Assembly (NCBI RefSeq): GCF_001430825.1
Contig: NZ_CP010535.1
Coordinates: 2,150,501-2,214,500, forward strand
DNA from: Sediminicola sp. YIK13
GTDB lineage: Bacteria; Bacteroidota; Bacteroidia; Flavobacteriales; Flavobacteriaceae
Direction: 5' to 3'
Length of the DNA: 64,000 bases
Below the pieces are notes generated by a model. The model had not been told where the DNA came from, searched no databases, and was given only the letters and a program-made list of their open reading frames with translations. This document shows positions 1 through 9,297 of this stretch, one piece after another. A program made the position numbers and the translations under genes. Every line of letters begins with the position of its first letter. Position 1 is the first letter of the stretch.

Positions 1-566
1 TAACTTTGATACCCGATATTTGAAAAATTGAAAAGATTGTTTGGCTTGTCCGTAATGATCTTGCTCATATACGAATTGGAGGATATCAGTTCTTCCGCAT
101 CACCAAAATCGAACTTACTATCAACCGCTACTAGATTGATCATGTTCTTAAGGCCGTCAAAGGCCCTGTAGGTAGGATAGGTTATATCTTGGGTCGCACC
201 TATTATAATAGGTATGATATTCTCTTCCAGCAGACCTGCCACAATTTCCTTCACCACAAAATAAGAATCCTCTACTTCTTCCCCTTGTTCCAAATCGCCC
301 AAATCAACGATGGTAGAGTTCCAATTGCCCAACATGAGCTTATACAATTGGAGGCGGAGTCCTGATATATCCAGACGCCCCATTTTTTTCTCAAAAGCAT
401 TTCTGGATTCATGTACCCCAAAGATGGCTATCGTAGCGTTTGCCAAAACAGGTAGACCTTTGCGTTCCGTATGCTTAAAAATGTTCTTGCCCAGTGCCTG
501 AGGTGGAAGTAATTCACAGTGGGCCAAAACCTTATCCTCAATAGGAACCAAAAAATCAAATGCCAT
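1..566 (-). CDS. Formimidoylglutamase/arginase-family protein, C-terminus cut by window edge
   Basis: The first 188 codons of a ureohydrolase-fold protein run off the left edge. The N-terminus (MAFDFLVPIEDKVL) and the overall pattern match the flavobacterial proteins annotated as formimidoylglutamase, the enzyme of histidine breakdown that releases formamide from formiminoglutamate. The gene starts 2 bases after the topA stop codon, so the two are very likely co-transcribed. Two positions where arginase-family enzymes carry Mn-binding motifs look degenerate: IGATQD (residues 122-127) where GGGH or GGDH is usual, and DSKFD (149-153) where DAHxD is usual. Both visible metal-binding histidines are therefore missing, so catalysis cannot be assumed. 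The later DxD motif lies outside the window. Family membership is confident; the function is not. Confidence 0.75.
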   Translation of the reverse strand, partial: MAFDFLVPIEDKVLAHCELLPPQALGKNIFKHTERKGLPVLANATIAIFGVHESRNAFEKKMGRLDISGLRLQLYKLMLGNWNSTIVDLGDLEQGEEVEDSYFVVKEIVAGLLEENIIPIIIGATQDITYPTYRAFDGLKNMINLVAVDSKFDFGDAEELISSNSYMSKIITDKPNNLFNFSNIGYQS

Positions 567-568
567 AC

Positions 569-3064
569 TTATTTCTTCGCTTTAGGTTTCGCTTTTGCTT
601 TTGTTTTTTTCTTGGGAGTTTTCTTCTCAATCAATGCCTTGGCTTCTTCCAGTTTCATTTTCGAAGCGTCCACATCTTTGGAAAGTTCAACTTTGATCTT
701 TCCTTTCAAGATATTGTGTCTGCCCCATCTGGCCTTTTCAATGCGTATTCCTTCTTCTGGCCAATCTTGGACCACTTTATCGATTTCTTTTTGCTTTTTG
801 GCTTCTATCAACTCAACAATATCTTCTTTGGAAAGGTTGTCGAAATCATATTTCTTGTTCACATTGATGAACATGCCGTCCCACTTTATAAAAGGCCCAA
901 AGCGTCCAGTTCCTTTTGTCACCTCTTTTTCTTCATACATGGCAATAGGAGCATCGGCACGTTCTTTTTCTTGAATAAGCTCTGCCGCCCTTTCCATAGT
1001 GATATCCAAAGCGCTTTCTCCCGCTGCCATAGACACAAATGTTTTTCCAAATCTCACATAAGGGCCATATCTTCCTACATTGGCTTCTACTTCCTCCCCT
1101 TTATACACCCCTAATTTCCTTGGCAACTTAAAGAGATCCATAGCCTCTTCAAAGGAAATGGTATTCAGGCTATGCTCTGGCAACAGACTAGCAAACAATG
1201 GCTTTTCTTCGTCATCGACGGTTCCAATCTGTACCATAGGCCCAAACCTTCCCAAGCGAACGGATACCTGCCTGCCCGATTTGGGATCCTTTCCTAAAAC
1301 GCGTTCCCCGCTCGCACGATCTGCATTTTCTTCAACGTCTATGACATTGGGATGAAAATCCTTGTAGAAATTGTTCATCACCTTTTGCCAATCCTCATCC
1401 CCAGATGCAATCTCATCAAAATCTTCTTCTACCTTGGCGGTAAAGTTGTAATCCAAAATATTGGCAAAATGGTCCACCAAGAAATCAGTGACAATCATTC
1501 CTATATCTGTGGGTACTAACTTCCCTTTATCCGAACCTACTTTTTCCGTCAGTTCTTTTGAAGTTAACTTATCCCCTTTAAGGATCAATTGCATGTAGTT
1601 CCTTTCCGTGCCTTCAATAGTACCTTTTTCTACATACCCCCTATTTTGTATCGTGGATATCGTTGGGGCATAGGTAGATGGTCTTCCGATTCCCAGTTCT
1701 TCCAACTTTTTAACCAAGGAGGCTTCACTGTACCTGTAAGGGGCTCTGGAAAATCGTTCCGTAGCCGATATATTGACATTTTTTAGCGCCTCCCCTTCTT
1801 TCATTGCCGGGAGCATTCCGTCTTGCTCCTCCGCCATATCCTCATCATCAATGCCTTCCATGTATACTTTTAGGAAACCATCGAACTTAATCACCTCTCC
1901 ATTGGCACTGAACTCATCTTTATGGGTACTGGCACTGATCTTTACATTGGTACGTTCCAATTGGGCATCACTCATTTGGGAGGCCAAGGTACGTTTCCAG
2001 ATTAGATCATATAGTTTTGATTGGTCACGCTCCAAGGAAGGCGACTGTATTTTCATATCGGTTGGGCGAATGGCCTCATGGGCCTCTTGTGCCCCTTTGC
2101 TCTTGCCCGTAAAGTTTCTTACTGTACTGTATTCCTTACCATAATTACTGATAATCGCGTCCTTGGCTTCATTCAAAGCCTCTTTGGAAAGGTTAACACT
2201 ATCCGTTCTCATATAGGTAATCAATCCCGCCTCATACAAACGTTGGGCTACCTGCATGGTCTTGCCTACGGAAAAATAGATCTTCCTGGAAGCTTCCTGC
2301 TGTAAAGTAGATGTTGTAAAAGGAGCTGCCGGAGATTTTTTGGCAGGCTTTTTATCTAGGTTGGCGACAGAAAAATTGGCGCCGATATTTTGTTTTAGAA
2401 ATGCCTCTGCTTCTTCTTGAGAGGAAAATGTCTTATTCATTTTCGCAGAAAAGGCGGTACCTTCTTTAGTTTTAAAAACTGCGGAGATCTTAAAGGACGC
2501 TTCTGGAGAAAAGCCTTCAATATCCCTTTCTCGTTCCACGATCAATCTTACGGCAACAGATTGCACCCTTCCCGCTGATAGCCCTGGCTTAATTTTTTTC
2601 CAAAGGACAGGAGAAAGTTCGTAACCTACCAACCTATCCAATACCCTTCTGGCTTGTTGGGCATTGACCAGATTATAATTTATCTCACGTGGATTCTCAA
2701 TAGCCCGTTGAATTGCAGCTTTGGTGATGGAGTTAAAAACAATTCTTTTGGTCTTGGCCTTGTCCAAATTCAGTTCTTCTGCCAAATGCCATGATATGGC
2801 TTCTCCTTCCCTATCTTCATCACTGGCCAACCAGATGGTGTCTGCTTTTTGGGCAAGGTCCTTTAGTTTTTTTACGAGTGCCTTCTTATCGCTGTCAACT
2901 ATATATTTTGGTTTAAAACCATTTTCCACGTCAACTCCCAACTCTTTAGAGGGCAGATCGGCAATATGCCCAAAACTGGACTCTACCTTATAATCTTTCC
3001 CTAAAAATTTCTCTATCGTTTTTGCTTTAGCAGGCGACTCTACAATTACTAAATTCTTTGCCAT
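569..3064 (-). CDS. topA: DNA topoisomerase I
   Basis: Type IA topoisomerase of 831 residues that relaxes negative supercoils by cutting one strand. The N-terminal Toprim domain shows Glu9 (VESPAKAKTI) and the acidic DxDxE set at 82-88 (SDEDREGE). The catalytic tyrosine is Y284 in LITYMRTDS. SAGRVQS at 163-169 is another family signature. The C-terminal third has topoisomerase C-terminal repeats instead of the Cys4 zinc ribbons of E. coli TopA (no CxxC pairs there), followed by a Lys/Ala-rich basic tail, as is usual in Bacteroidota. The downstream formimidoylglutamase-like gene follows after 2 bases. A -7 element lies just upstream on the minus strand. Confidence 0.97.
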   Translation of the reverse strand: MAKNLVIVESPAKAKTIEKFLGKDYKVESSFGHIADLPSKELGVDVENGFKPKYIVDSDKKALVKKLKDLAQKADTIWLASDEDREGEAISWHLAEELNLDKAKTKRIVFNSITKAAIQRAIENPREINYNLVNAQQARRVLDRLVGYELSPVLWKKIKPGLSAGRVQSVAVRLIVERERDIEGFSPEASFKISAVFKTKEGTAFSAKMNKTFSSQEEAEAFLKQNIGANFSVANLDKKPAKKSPAAPFTTSTLQQEASRKIYFSVGKTMQVAQRLYEAGLITYMRTDSVNLSKEALNEAKDAIISNYGKEYSTVRNFTGKSKGAQEAHEAIRPTDMKIQSPSLERDQSKLYDLIWKRTLASQMSDAQLERTNVKISASTHKDEFSANGEVIKFDGFLKVYMEGIDDEDMAEEQDGMLPAMKEGEALKNVNISATERFSRAPYRYSEASLVKKLEELGIGRPSTYAPTISTIQNRGYVEKGTIEGTERNYMQLILKGDKLTSKELTEKVGSDKGKLVPTDIGMIVTDFLVDHFANILDYNFTAKVEEDFDEIASGDEDWQKVMNNFYKDFHPNVIDVEENADRASGERVLGKDPKSGRQVSVRLGRFGPMVQIGTVDDEEKPLFASLLPEHSLNTISFEEAMDLFKLPRKLGVYKGEEVEANVGRYGPYVRFGKTFVSMAAGESALDITMERAAELIQEKERADAPIAMYEEKEVTKGTGRFGPFIKWDGMFINVNKKYDFDNLSKEDIVELIEAKKQKEIDKVVQDWPEEGIRIEKARWGRHNILKGKIKVELSKDVDASKMKLEEAKALIEKKTPKKKTKAKAKPKAKK

Positions 3065-3083
3065 TCAATCTTTTTTGTTGTCA

Positions 3084-3091
3084 CAAAAGTA
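3084..3091 (-). promoter_or_regulatory. Probable -7 promoter element for topA
   Basis: Read on the minus strand this is TACTTTTG, an exact match to the Bacteroidota -7 consensus TAnnTTTG, about 20 bases before the topA start codon. I see no clear -33 TTTG at the expected 19-21 bp spacing, so this is a partial match. Confidence 0.45.
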
Positions 3092-3134
3092 TATCAATTT
3101 TTTTATTTAATGCTTTATCCCATCGTCACATATT

Positions 3135-3162
3135 AAAAAAGCACCCTTTATATGGAGGGTGC
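3135..3162 (-). terminator. Rho-independent terminator of the LVIVD lipoprotein gene
   Basis: Perfect 7-bp stem (GCACCCT at 3141-3147 with AGGGTGC at 3156-3162), 8-base loop, followed on the minus strand by six T (A-run at 3135-3140). It sits 25 bases past the stop codon of the minus-strand gene at 3187-4431 and separates it from topA. Confidence 0.85.
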
Positions 3163-3186
3163 CTAAGGTATTTGAGGAGCAATTTA

Positions 3187-4431
3187 TCAATCTAAATTCA
3201 AGGAACTTAGAAATTCTATCCCCCCTTCTTGATATCGGTATTGGTATAATACATCATCCCCCACCATCAGTAATTGATGCTCCAAAGGAATAACATCGAA
3301 GGTGATAATATCCTTAAAATGATCCAATAATCTTAAATCCTCAATCTGGGTTTTATCATACACCTTTAACCCAGACTCCCCATCGCAAACAAACAGCATA
3401 TCATCCTTTATACCAAGACCATAGGGGCTGTCCATGCTATAACTTTTCGCCAAAACGGGATTGGCAATATCCGCAATATCCACAATGAACAGCCCACTTT
3501 CCGTTGCCCCACATTCATTTCCCCCTCTCAATGTAACATAGGCATATTGATCATCTACAACAACAGGGTCACAAGCCGTTCCATGTTGGAATTCCGAAAT
3601 AAAATCTGGAGTAGCCGGAGAAGTTATATCATATATATACATCCCGCTCCTACTACCCAAAAATAAATTATTGCCCCTATTAAAGATCGTCTCAATATCA
3701 AAACCGGCAAACACGGGCTCCAGGGCTTCTGGATTCTCCAAGTTTTCGATTTTAAAAACATTGATGTTATGACTGTCCACGGCATATAAATAATCGGACA
3801 CTATTTTAAAGCGAGCCATGGAGCCACCCTCCCCTACCGATCCGTCACTCATAGCTTCGGCCATTGCAAAATCTACTGTTCCCCACCTGTTCTGGAATTC
3901 CTCAACCAATCTTCTCTCAGTGACCACTTCCCACCCGACAATAATTTCATTGGAATAATCAATACCATCAAATTCAAAAAAATCGGCCTCAGCAGGAAAG
4001 ACAACATTGTCCCTGAGCACATTCTCCAATCTGTTCACCTGACGGATATTGGAAATATCAGAAATATCAAAAACAAGGAGATCAGTTATGCTATCCGCAT
4101 AGAGGTAGCTATCCTTAATTGAAATATCCACGTTCCCTGCAATTTCAATAAATGCAATTTTTTGGGGTGCTTTAGGATTGCTATTGTCTATGACATGTAC
4201 TCCTTTATATAGATCATTGATAAAAATAAAATTCTGGTACGCATAAAGTTTTCCAGATTCCTCAATCGACTTGGGAGGCAAAATTTCAGCATTGTTCCTA
4301 AAATCGGTCTTCAGCATTGTCATGGGCCTCGCCACAAGAAAATCGGCATAGTCACCATCGTCTTGTTTATCATTGCACGCACCAATTCCTATAAAGAGGA
4401 TAAGAAGCAAAAGTATTTTTATTTTTGGCAT
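3187..4431 (-). CDS. LVIVD-repeat lipoprotein
   Basis: Protein of 414 residues with a lipoprotein signal peptide (lipobox ending IGAC, Cys19), so probably anchored in the outer or cytoplasmic membrane facing the periplasm or surface. The body consists of repeats with the LVIVD pattern: a hydrophobic x-V-x-D-hydrophobic strand followed by NP or a similar turn (for example VIDNSNPKAPQKI, LLVFDISDISNI, MYIYDITSPATPDFI, LFIVDIADIANPVLA). LVIVD repeats are predicted to build a beta-propeller. The specific function is unknown. It appears to be a single-gene transcript, bounded by the divergent miaB promoter region and its own terminator. Confidence 0.85.
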   Translation of the reverse strand: MPKIKILLLLILFIGIGACNDKQDDGDYADFLVARPMTMLKTDFRNNAEILPPKSIEESGKLYAYQNFIFINDLYKGVHVIDNSNPKAPQKIAFIEIAGNVDISIKDSYLYADSITDLLVFDISDISNIRQVNRLENVLRDNVVFPAEADFFEFDGIDYSNEIIVGWEVVTERRLVEEFQNRWGTVDFAMAEAMSDGSVGEGGSMARFKIVSDYLYAVDSHNINVFKIENLENPEALEPVFAGFDIETIFNRGNNLFLGSRSGMYIYDITSPATPDFISEFQHGTACDPVVVDDQYAYVTLRGGNECGATESGLFIVDIADIANPVLAKSYSMDSPYGLGIKDDMLFVCDGESGLKVYDKTQIEDLRLLDHFKDIITFDVIPLEHQLLMVGDDVLYQYRYQEGGIEFLSSLNLD

Positions 4432-4521
4432 CTTCTTGGGTATTTAATAAGGTTGTTAATCTTTGGATGTACATAATAACAATAAGTTGCGCATATTTTT
4501 GATAAATATTTAACTGTCAAA

Positions 4522-4553
4522 TTGTCACGAATCTTCAATTAATCCTATCTTTG
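4522..4553 (+). promoter_or_regulatory. Promoter of miaB
   Basis: TTG at 4522-4524, 21-base spacer, then TATCTTTG at 4546-4553, matching the Bacteroidota consensus (TTTG, about 19 bp, TAnnTTTG). Transcription would begin near 4560, about 28 bases before the miaB ATG. Confidence 0.7.
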
Positions 4554-4587
4554 CAGGCCTGTTAGAGTTAAAGGCAATTACGATACC

Positions 4588-6033
4588 ATGGAGAAGATAA
4601 TAGACGAATCGGTTCAAGGGACACCCCTATCCGTAGGCAAAAACCAAGAAAACAAACGCAAGCTTTACATAGAAAGTTATGGCTGTGCCATGAACTTTTC
4701 CGATAGTGAAATTGTAGCTTCCATCTTGGCCAATGACGGGTTCAATACGACCGATATATTGGAGGAGGCCGATCTTGTTTTGGTGAACACTTGTTCGATA
4801 AGGGAAAAAGCAGAACTTACCGTCCGCAAGCGATTGGAAAAATTCAATGCCGTAAAAAAACACAGACCACAGATGAAGGTGGGGGTATTGGGCTGTATGG
4901 CAGAGCGTTTGAAAACCAAATTACTGGAAGAAGAAAAAATAGTGGATATGGTCGTTGGGCCAGATGCCTATAAGGACCTTCCCAATTTGATACAGGAGAT
5001 CGATGAAGGTAGAAATGCCGTAAACGTGATCCTTTCCAAAGAGGAGACCTATGGGGATATTGCCCCTGTACGATTGCAATCCAACGGGGTTTCGGCCTTT
5101 GTTTCCATTACCCGTGGTTGCGATAATATGTGCACGTTTTGCGTTGTCCCTTTTACCAGAGGACGCGAACGCAGTAGGGACCCACAGTCTATCCTAGAGG
5201 AGGTCAATGACCTTTGTGCCAAAGGCTTTAAAGAGGTTACCCTATTGGGACAAAATGTAGACAGCTACCTTTGGTACGGTGGAGGCTTGAAAAAAGATTT
5301 TGAAAACGCAAGTGAGATGCAAAAGGCAACGGCCGTTAATTTCTCCAATCTTTTGGATATGGTAGCCAATGCCCAGCCCAAACTGAGAATCCGTTTTTCT
5401 ACTTCCAACCCTCAGGATATGACCTTGGATGTGATCCATGTGATGGCAAAGCACAGGAATATCTGCAACTATATCCATTTACCGGTACAGAGCGGAAGCA
5501 ATAGGATCCTTAAGGCGATGAACCGTTTACATACCAGGGAGGAATATTTTGAGCTTATAGATAATATAAGACAAATAATCCCTGAATGTTCTATCTCACA
5601 AGATATGATAGCAGGATTCCCTTCAGAAACCGAAGAAGACCACCAAGACACCCTTTCTCTATTGGAAAAGGTGAAATACGACTTTGGATATATGTACGCC
5701 TATTCGGAAAGACCTGGTACTTTGGCAGAACGCAAAATGGAAGATGATGTACCTGAGCCTGTTAAAAAAAGAAGGTTGGCCGAAATAATCGCTTTACAAA
5801 GGGAGCATGGCCACTTTAGAACAAAACAGCATTTAGGCAAAGTAGAAGAGGTCCTGATTGAAGGGGAATCAAAAAAATCTGATTCGCAATGGATGGGCAG
5901 GAATTCACAAAGCACAGTGGTGGTTTTTCCCAAGGAAAATTACAAAGTTGGTGATTTTGTGAACGTAAAAATAAACGATTGCACTTCTGCCACCCTTATA
6001 GGGGAAGCAGTAGGCTACAGTGATAACAATTAA
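4588..6033 (+). CDS. miaB: tRNA-2-methylthio-N6-dimethylallyladenosine synthase MiaB
   Basis: Radical-SAM methylthiotransferase, 481 residues, that adds a methylthio group to i6A37 of tRNAs reading UNN codons. The N-terminal UPF0004 domain carries three auxiliary-cluster cysteines (C33 in YGCAMN, C69 in NTCSIRE, C103 in LGCMAE). The radical-SAM CxxxCxxC is C178, C182, C185 in [14 protein letters not shown]-terminal TRAM domain follows (about 415-478). The length is usual for the family, with a short N-terminal extension of about 20 residues before [11 protein letters not shown]. It is the first gene downstream of its promoter; the sigma-54 activator follows 72 bases later. Confidence 0.97.
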   Translation: MEKIIDESVQGTPLSVGKNQENKRKLYIESYGCAMNFSDSEIVASILANDGFNTTDILEEADLVLVNTCSIREKAELTVRKRLEKFNAVKKHRPQMKVGVLGCMAERLKTKLLEEEKIVDMVVGPDAYKDLPNLIQEIDEGRNAVNVILSKEETYGDIAPVRLQSNGVSAFVSITRGCDNMCTFCVVPFTRGRERSRDPQSILEEVNDLCAKGFKEVTLLGQNVDSYLWYGGGLKKDFENASEMQKATAVNFSNLLDMVANAQPKLRIRFSTSNPQDMTLDVIHVMAKHRNICNYIHLPVQSGSNRILKAMNRLHTREEYFELIDNIRQIIPECSISQDMIAGFPSETEEDHQDTLSLLEKVKYDFGYMYAYSERPGTLAERKMEDDVPEPVKKRRLAEIIALQREHGHFRTKQHLGKVEEVLIEGESKKSDSQWMGRNSQSTVVVFPKENYKVGDFVNVKINDCTSATLIGEAVGYSDNN

Positions 6034-6105
6034 CAAGGGCAAGAACTGCAACCGAGGATAAGATCAATTTCTATCTAGTTGCACATCCTTAACGAACGTA
6101 TAAAA

Positions 6106-7386
6106 ATGGATTCGGTACAAGCCATAAAACAACGATTTGAAATCATCGGGAATGATGTAAAGCTCAATAGGGCCATAGAAAAGGCTATTCAGGTTGCACC
6201 TACCGATATTTCTGTTTTGGTCACGGGAGAAAGTGGTGTGGGAAAAGAAGCAATTCCCAAGATCATCCATGCACTATCCCATAGAAAGCACGCCAAATAT
6301 ATTGCCGTCAACTGCGGGGCCATTCCCGAAGGCACCATAGACAGTGAACTTTTTGGCCATGAAAAAGGTGCTTTTACTGGGGCTACATCTACCAGAAGCG
6401 GTTATTTTGAAGTTGCCGATGGTGGGACTATTTTTTTAGATGAAGTTGGTGAGCTACCGCTTACCACACAGGTACGCCTCTTAAGGGTATTGGAAAATGG
6501 TGAATTCTTAAAGGTAGGTTCCTCACAGGTACAAAAAACAGATGTCCGAATCGTGGCCGCCACGAATGTGAATATGTTCGAGGCCATAAAAAAGGAGCGT
6601 TTCAGGGAAGACCTTTATTATAGGCTCAGCACGGTAGAAATCAATATTCCACCCTTGAGGGAAAGAAAGGATGATATTCATCTACTCTTTAGAAAATTCG
6701 CGTCCGACTTTGGCCAGAAATACAAAATGCCAACCATCCGCCTTGAGGACGACGCGATTGAAACCTTATCTAAATATCATTGGCCCGGAAACATTAGACA
6801 GTTGCGGAATATCGCCGAACAAATTTCAGTGTTGGAAGAGCAGCGATCCATTTCTTTTTCCACTTTAAATAGTTATCTCCCCAATGCCGCCGGTTCAAAT
6901 TTGCCCGCTGTTATTAAACAAGAACGAAAGGAGAGTGAATTTAGCAATGAACGAGAAATTCTCTACAAGGTGCTATTTGATATGAAAGGCGATTTAAACG
7001 ACCTTAAAAAACTAACCTTGGAGTTATTGAAAAACAATGACACGGATAAGGTTCAAGAAGAAAACGAAAACCTGATCCGAAAAATATATGGTAAGGAAGG
7101 TGACGAGGATGATTTTACCGAAGAGGAGGAACAACTCAGTGAACTTGAGGTATTAAGTCTCCCTGAATCAAAAACCGAAAGTAGCTTACCTAAGCCCGCT
7201 CAAGAGGACAAGTATCATTTTGCCGAGGAAATAGAAGAAGAGGAAACCCTATCTTTACACGAAAAGGAAATTGAATTGATCAAAAAATCTTTGGAACGCA
7301 ACAAGGGCAAAAGAAAAGCAGCAGCCGCAGAATTAGGTATTTCGGAACGCACCTTATACCGCAAGATCAAACAATACAATCTATAG
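6106..7386 (+). CDS. Sigma-54 interaction AAA+ transcriptional activator with Fis-type HTH
   Basis: Protein of 426 residues. The AAA+ domain has Walker A GESGVGKE (41-48), the sigma-54-contacting GAFTGA loop (88-93) and Walker B TIFLDE (108-113). A linker rich in Asp/Glu (about 325-385) follows, then a Fis-family helix-turn-helix at the C-terminus (RKAAAAELGISERTLYRKI). There is no receiver, GAF or PAS domain at the N-terminus, so the input signal is unclear. An in-frame ATG 27 bases upstream (6079) is possible; I prefer 6106 because homologous N-termini begin near M-x-SVQ and A-rich sequence precedes it. It lies 1 base from lptE, so it is co-expressed with envelope and secretion genes. Confidence 0.92.
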   Translation: MDSVQAIKQRFEIIGNDVKLNRAIEKAIQVAPTDISVLVTGESGVGKEAIPKIIHALSHRKHAKYIAVNCGAIPEGTIDSELFGHEKGAFTGATSTRSGYFEVADGGTIFLDEVGELPLTTQVRLLRVLENGEFLKVGSSQVQKTDVRIVAATNVNMFEAIKKERFREDLYYRLSTVEINIPPLRERKDDIHLLFRKFASDFGQKYKMPTIRLEDDAIETLSKYHWPGNIRQLRNIAEQISVLEEQRSISFSTLNSYLPNAAGSNLPAVIKQERKESEFSNEREILYKVLFDMKGDLNDLKKLTLELLKNNDTDKVQEENENLIRKIYGKEGDEDDFTEEEEQLSELEVLSLPESKTESSLPKPAQEDKYHFAEEIEEEETLSLHEKEIELIKKSLERNKGKRKAAAAELGISERTLYRKIKQYNL

Positions 7387-7387
7387 C

Positions 7388-7906
7388 ATGATCAGAATAA
7401 AAAATATAATTACGCTCCTCATAGTTGTTTTTACCCTTCAAGGATGTGGTGTATACAACTTCACTGGAGGGAACGTTGGAACAGCAACGACTTTCCAGGT
7501 AAATTATTTTCAAAATTATGCTGCCCAAAGTCCCGGCTCTACCATCGAGCCCAATTTGGACAGGGATTTCACCTTGGCCTTACAGGATCTAATTTTAAAC
7601 CAGACCAGTCTAGACCTGGTCAACGCTGGTGGGGATCTGATCTACGAAGGGGAAATTATTGAATATAGGGTTGCCCCCATGACAGCCACCTCTAACCAGA
7701 CAGCCGCCCAAAACCGATTGACCATTGGGGTAAAGGTTCGCTTTTTCAATAAGACCAAAGAAGATTCTGATTTTGAGAAGAATTTTTCGTTCTTTTATGA
7801 TTACGATGCCAATACGCTATTGGATAGTGTAAAAGGCGAAGCACATGAAGTTGTTTTTGAAAGGATAACCCAAGATATTTTTAATGCATCATTAGCAGAT
7901 TGGTAG
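7388..7906 (+). CDS. lptE: LptE-like LPS-assembly lipoprotein
   Basis: Lipoprotein of 172 residues with lipobox LQGC (Cys20), followed by the G-x-Y-x-F pattern (CGVYNFTGG) typical of Bacteroidota LptE-family proteins. LptE plugs the LptD barrel in the outer membrane and helps insert lipopolysaccharide. Supporting features are the family's usual length, the conserved FTLALQDLILNQTSL segment, and a C-terminal segment that may form a helix. Start is 1 base after the activator stop; the TPR gene follows after 6 bases. The family assignment is by pattern recall, as LptE sequences diverge strongly. Confidence 0.85.
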   Translation: MIRIKNIITLLIVVFTLQGCGVYNFTGGNVGTATTFQVNYFQNYAAQSPGSTIEPNLDRDFTLALQDLILNQTSLDLVNAGGDLIYEGEIIEYRVAPMTATSNQTAAQNRLTIGVKVRFFNKTKEDSDFEKNFSFFYDYDANTLLDSVKGEAHEVVFERITQDIFNASLADW

Positions 7907-7912
7907 ATAGGT

Positions 7913-8830
7913 ATGAACGTATCGGATTTTACATTTTTATTGCAACATCCAAACAAGGTAGTTTCACCGGTGCAGACAAAGCATTTGGAGGATATCATTG
8001 AAGAATACCCCTATTTTCAAGCAGCACGGGCCGTCCATTTAAAAGGACTTAAAAATTTGAACAGTTTCAAATTCAACAACGCGCTTAAAATTACTGCTGC
8101 CCATACTACGGACAGGGATGTGCTTTTTGATTTTATCACTTCTCGGGATTTTCTCCAGAATGCCATTGCAGATTCCATCTCTGGCAGAAGCCTTTCCATT
8201 AATGAACATGAAATTATTTCTGAGGAGGTTGGTGCAGATGCCCCGATTGAAACACTGCTCAATGAGAGCTCCGAGGACAAACCATTGCCCCAGAATGTTA
8301 AGGAGGCAGAGCAAATTCTGGATCCAACCCTTTTTAAGTCGATGGATCCACATATGGACGAGGCCATTGCCAAGGCAAAAAAAGAGGCCGAAAAGGAATT
8401 GGAAATTGGCAAACCCCTACCCTTTACCAAAAAAGAAAAATATTCCTTTACCGAATGGTTACAGCTTACCTCAGCTACCCCTATTGAAAGGGAACCCTTA
8501 GCAAAGGACAGCAAGGATTTGTCATTGGATGATGTAGACGATGATGAAGAAATGGCCAAGAAGAAAAAGTTTGACCTGATAGACAAGTTCATTGAAAACA
8601 ATCCAAAAATCGTTCCTCGCGAGAAAATAGATAAGGTAGACATTTCGGAGTCTCTGAAAATGGACAAGAACGAACTAATGACCGAGACCTTGGCCAGAGT
8701 TTATTTGGAACAGAAAAAGTATAAAAAAGCAATACAGGCTTACAAAATTTTAAGTTTGAAATATCCAGAAAAAAGTAGTTTCTTTGCAGACCGAATAAAA
8801 ACGGTAGAGAAAATACAAAAAGAAAACTAA
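7913..8830 (+). CDS. TPR-containing protein of unknown function
   Basis: Protein of 305 residues without a signal peptide, so probably cytoplasmic. The middle part is acidic and Lys-rich (for example VDDDEEMAKKKK near 208-219). The last 50 residues form a clear TPR-like helical pair (LARVYLEQKKYKKAIQAYK). The N-terminal third contains an aromatic helix segment (EDIIEEYPYFQAARAVHLKG) typical of a flavobacterial family found between lptE and secG. No enzymatic motif is visible. The conserved location suggests a link to secretion or envelope assembly, but that is inference. Confidence 0.8.
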   Translation: MNVSDFTFLLQHPNKVVSPVQTKHLEDIIEEYPYFQAARAVHLKGLKNLNSFKFNNALKITAAHTTDRDVLFDFITSRDFLQNAIADSISGRSLSINEHEIISEEVGADAPIETLLNESSEDKPLPQNVKEAEQILDPTLFKSMDPHMDEAIAKAKKEAEKELEIGKPLPFTKKEKYSFTEWLQLTSATPIEREPLAKDSKDLSLDDVDDDEEMAKKKKFDLIDKFIENNPKIVPREKIDKVDISESLKMDKNELMTETLARVYLEQKKYKKAIQAYKILSLKYPEKSSFFADRIKTVEKIQKEN

Positions 8831-8837
8831 TAATATA

Positions 8838-9194
8838 ATGAGTACATTTTCAATTTTCCTGATTCTTATCATTGTTGTTTGCCTACTATTGGTGTTGGTT
8901 ATTATGGTACAAAACCCTAAAGGTGGCGGATTATCTTCTTCATTTGGAGGAGGCGGCAACCAAGTAGTTGGTGGCGTTAAAAAAACGGGAGACTTCTTGG
9001 ATAAGAGTACCTGGACTTTGGCAACCTTATTGATCGTTTTGATCCTATTATCCAATGTGGCCATAAAAGGCAGCCTTGGTACTAACGATTCCAAGTTGTT
9101 GCAAGGGGATGACATAGAAACTACGGTTCCTGAAAGTTTACCGGAAGCTTTACCGACAACGGATGAAGCTGCTCCAGTGGAAAATCAGGAGTAA
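8838..9194 (+). CDS. secG: Preprotein translocase subunit SecG
   Basis: Small membrane protein of 118 residues that associates with SecY and SecE in the translocon. TM1 spans about residues 3-22, then the SecG signature VMVQNPKGGGLSSSFGGGG, then TM2 at about 54-74. The acidic C-terminal tail (EDDIETTVPESLPEALP-like) is longer than in E. coli SecG but common in Flavobacteriia. It starts 7 bases after the TPR gene and is followed by a strong terminator, so it ends the miaB-secG transcript. Confidence 0.95.
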   Translation: MSTFSIFLILIIVVCLLLVLVIMVQNPKGGGLSSSFGGGGNQVVGGVKKTGDFLDKSTWTLATLLIVLILLSNVAIKGSLGTNDSKLLQGDDIETTVPESLPEALPTTDEAAPVENQE

Positions 9195-9216
9195 GAAACA
9201 TATTATATGATACAAT

Positions 9217-9254
9217 AAAATGCCAGCCTGAATGACAAGCTGGCATTTTTGTTT
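9217..9254 (+). terminator. Terminator after secG
   Basis: Stem AAAATGCCAGC (9217-9227) with GCTGGCATTTT (9239-9249), 11-base loop, ending in a T-rich run. It separates secG from the groES-groEL operon. Confidence 0.9.
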
Positions 9255-9259
9255 TACAA

Positions 9260-9297
9260 TATGTCAGTTTTAAACCATTGGCATAATTTCTGACGTA
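9260..9297 (+). promoter_or_regulatory. groESL upstream region: imperfect inverted repeat with a TTGGCAT element
   Basis: TATGTCAG (9260-9267) and CTGACGTA (9290-9297) form an inverted repeat with one mismatch. Between them lies TTGGCAT (9278-9284), and TG at 9291-9292 is placed like the -12 element of a sigma-54 promoter, although the invariant GC reads GA. There is no CIRCE element (the HrcA operator) and no good TAnnTTTG. This is the likely heat-shock control region, but which sigma factor or regulator reads it is unknown. Confidence 0.4.

Noticed and set aside
519-1114. Plus-strand ORFs opposite the topA 3' end
   Set aside because: Phe/Ser-rich shadows of the Lys-rich TopA tail in overlapping frames; not plausible proteins.
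8017-8667. Minus-strand ORF of 216 codons opposite the TPR gene
   Set aside because: Ser/Phe-rich antisense of a Lys/Glu-rich gene; no family resemblance.
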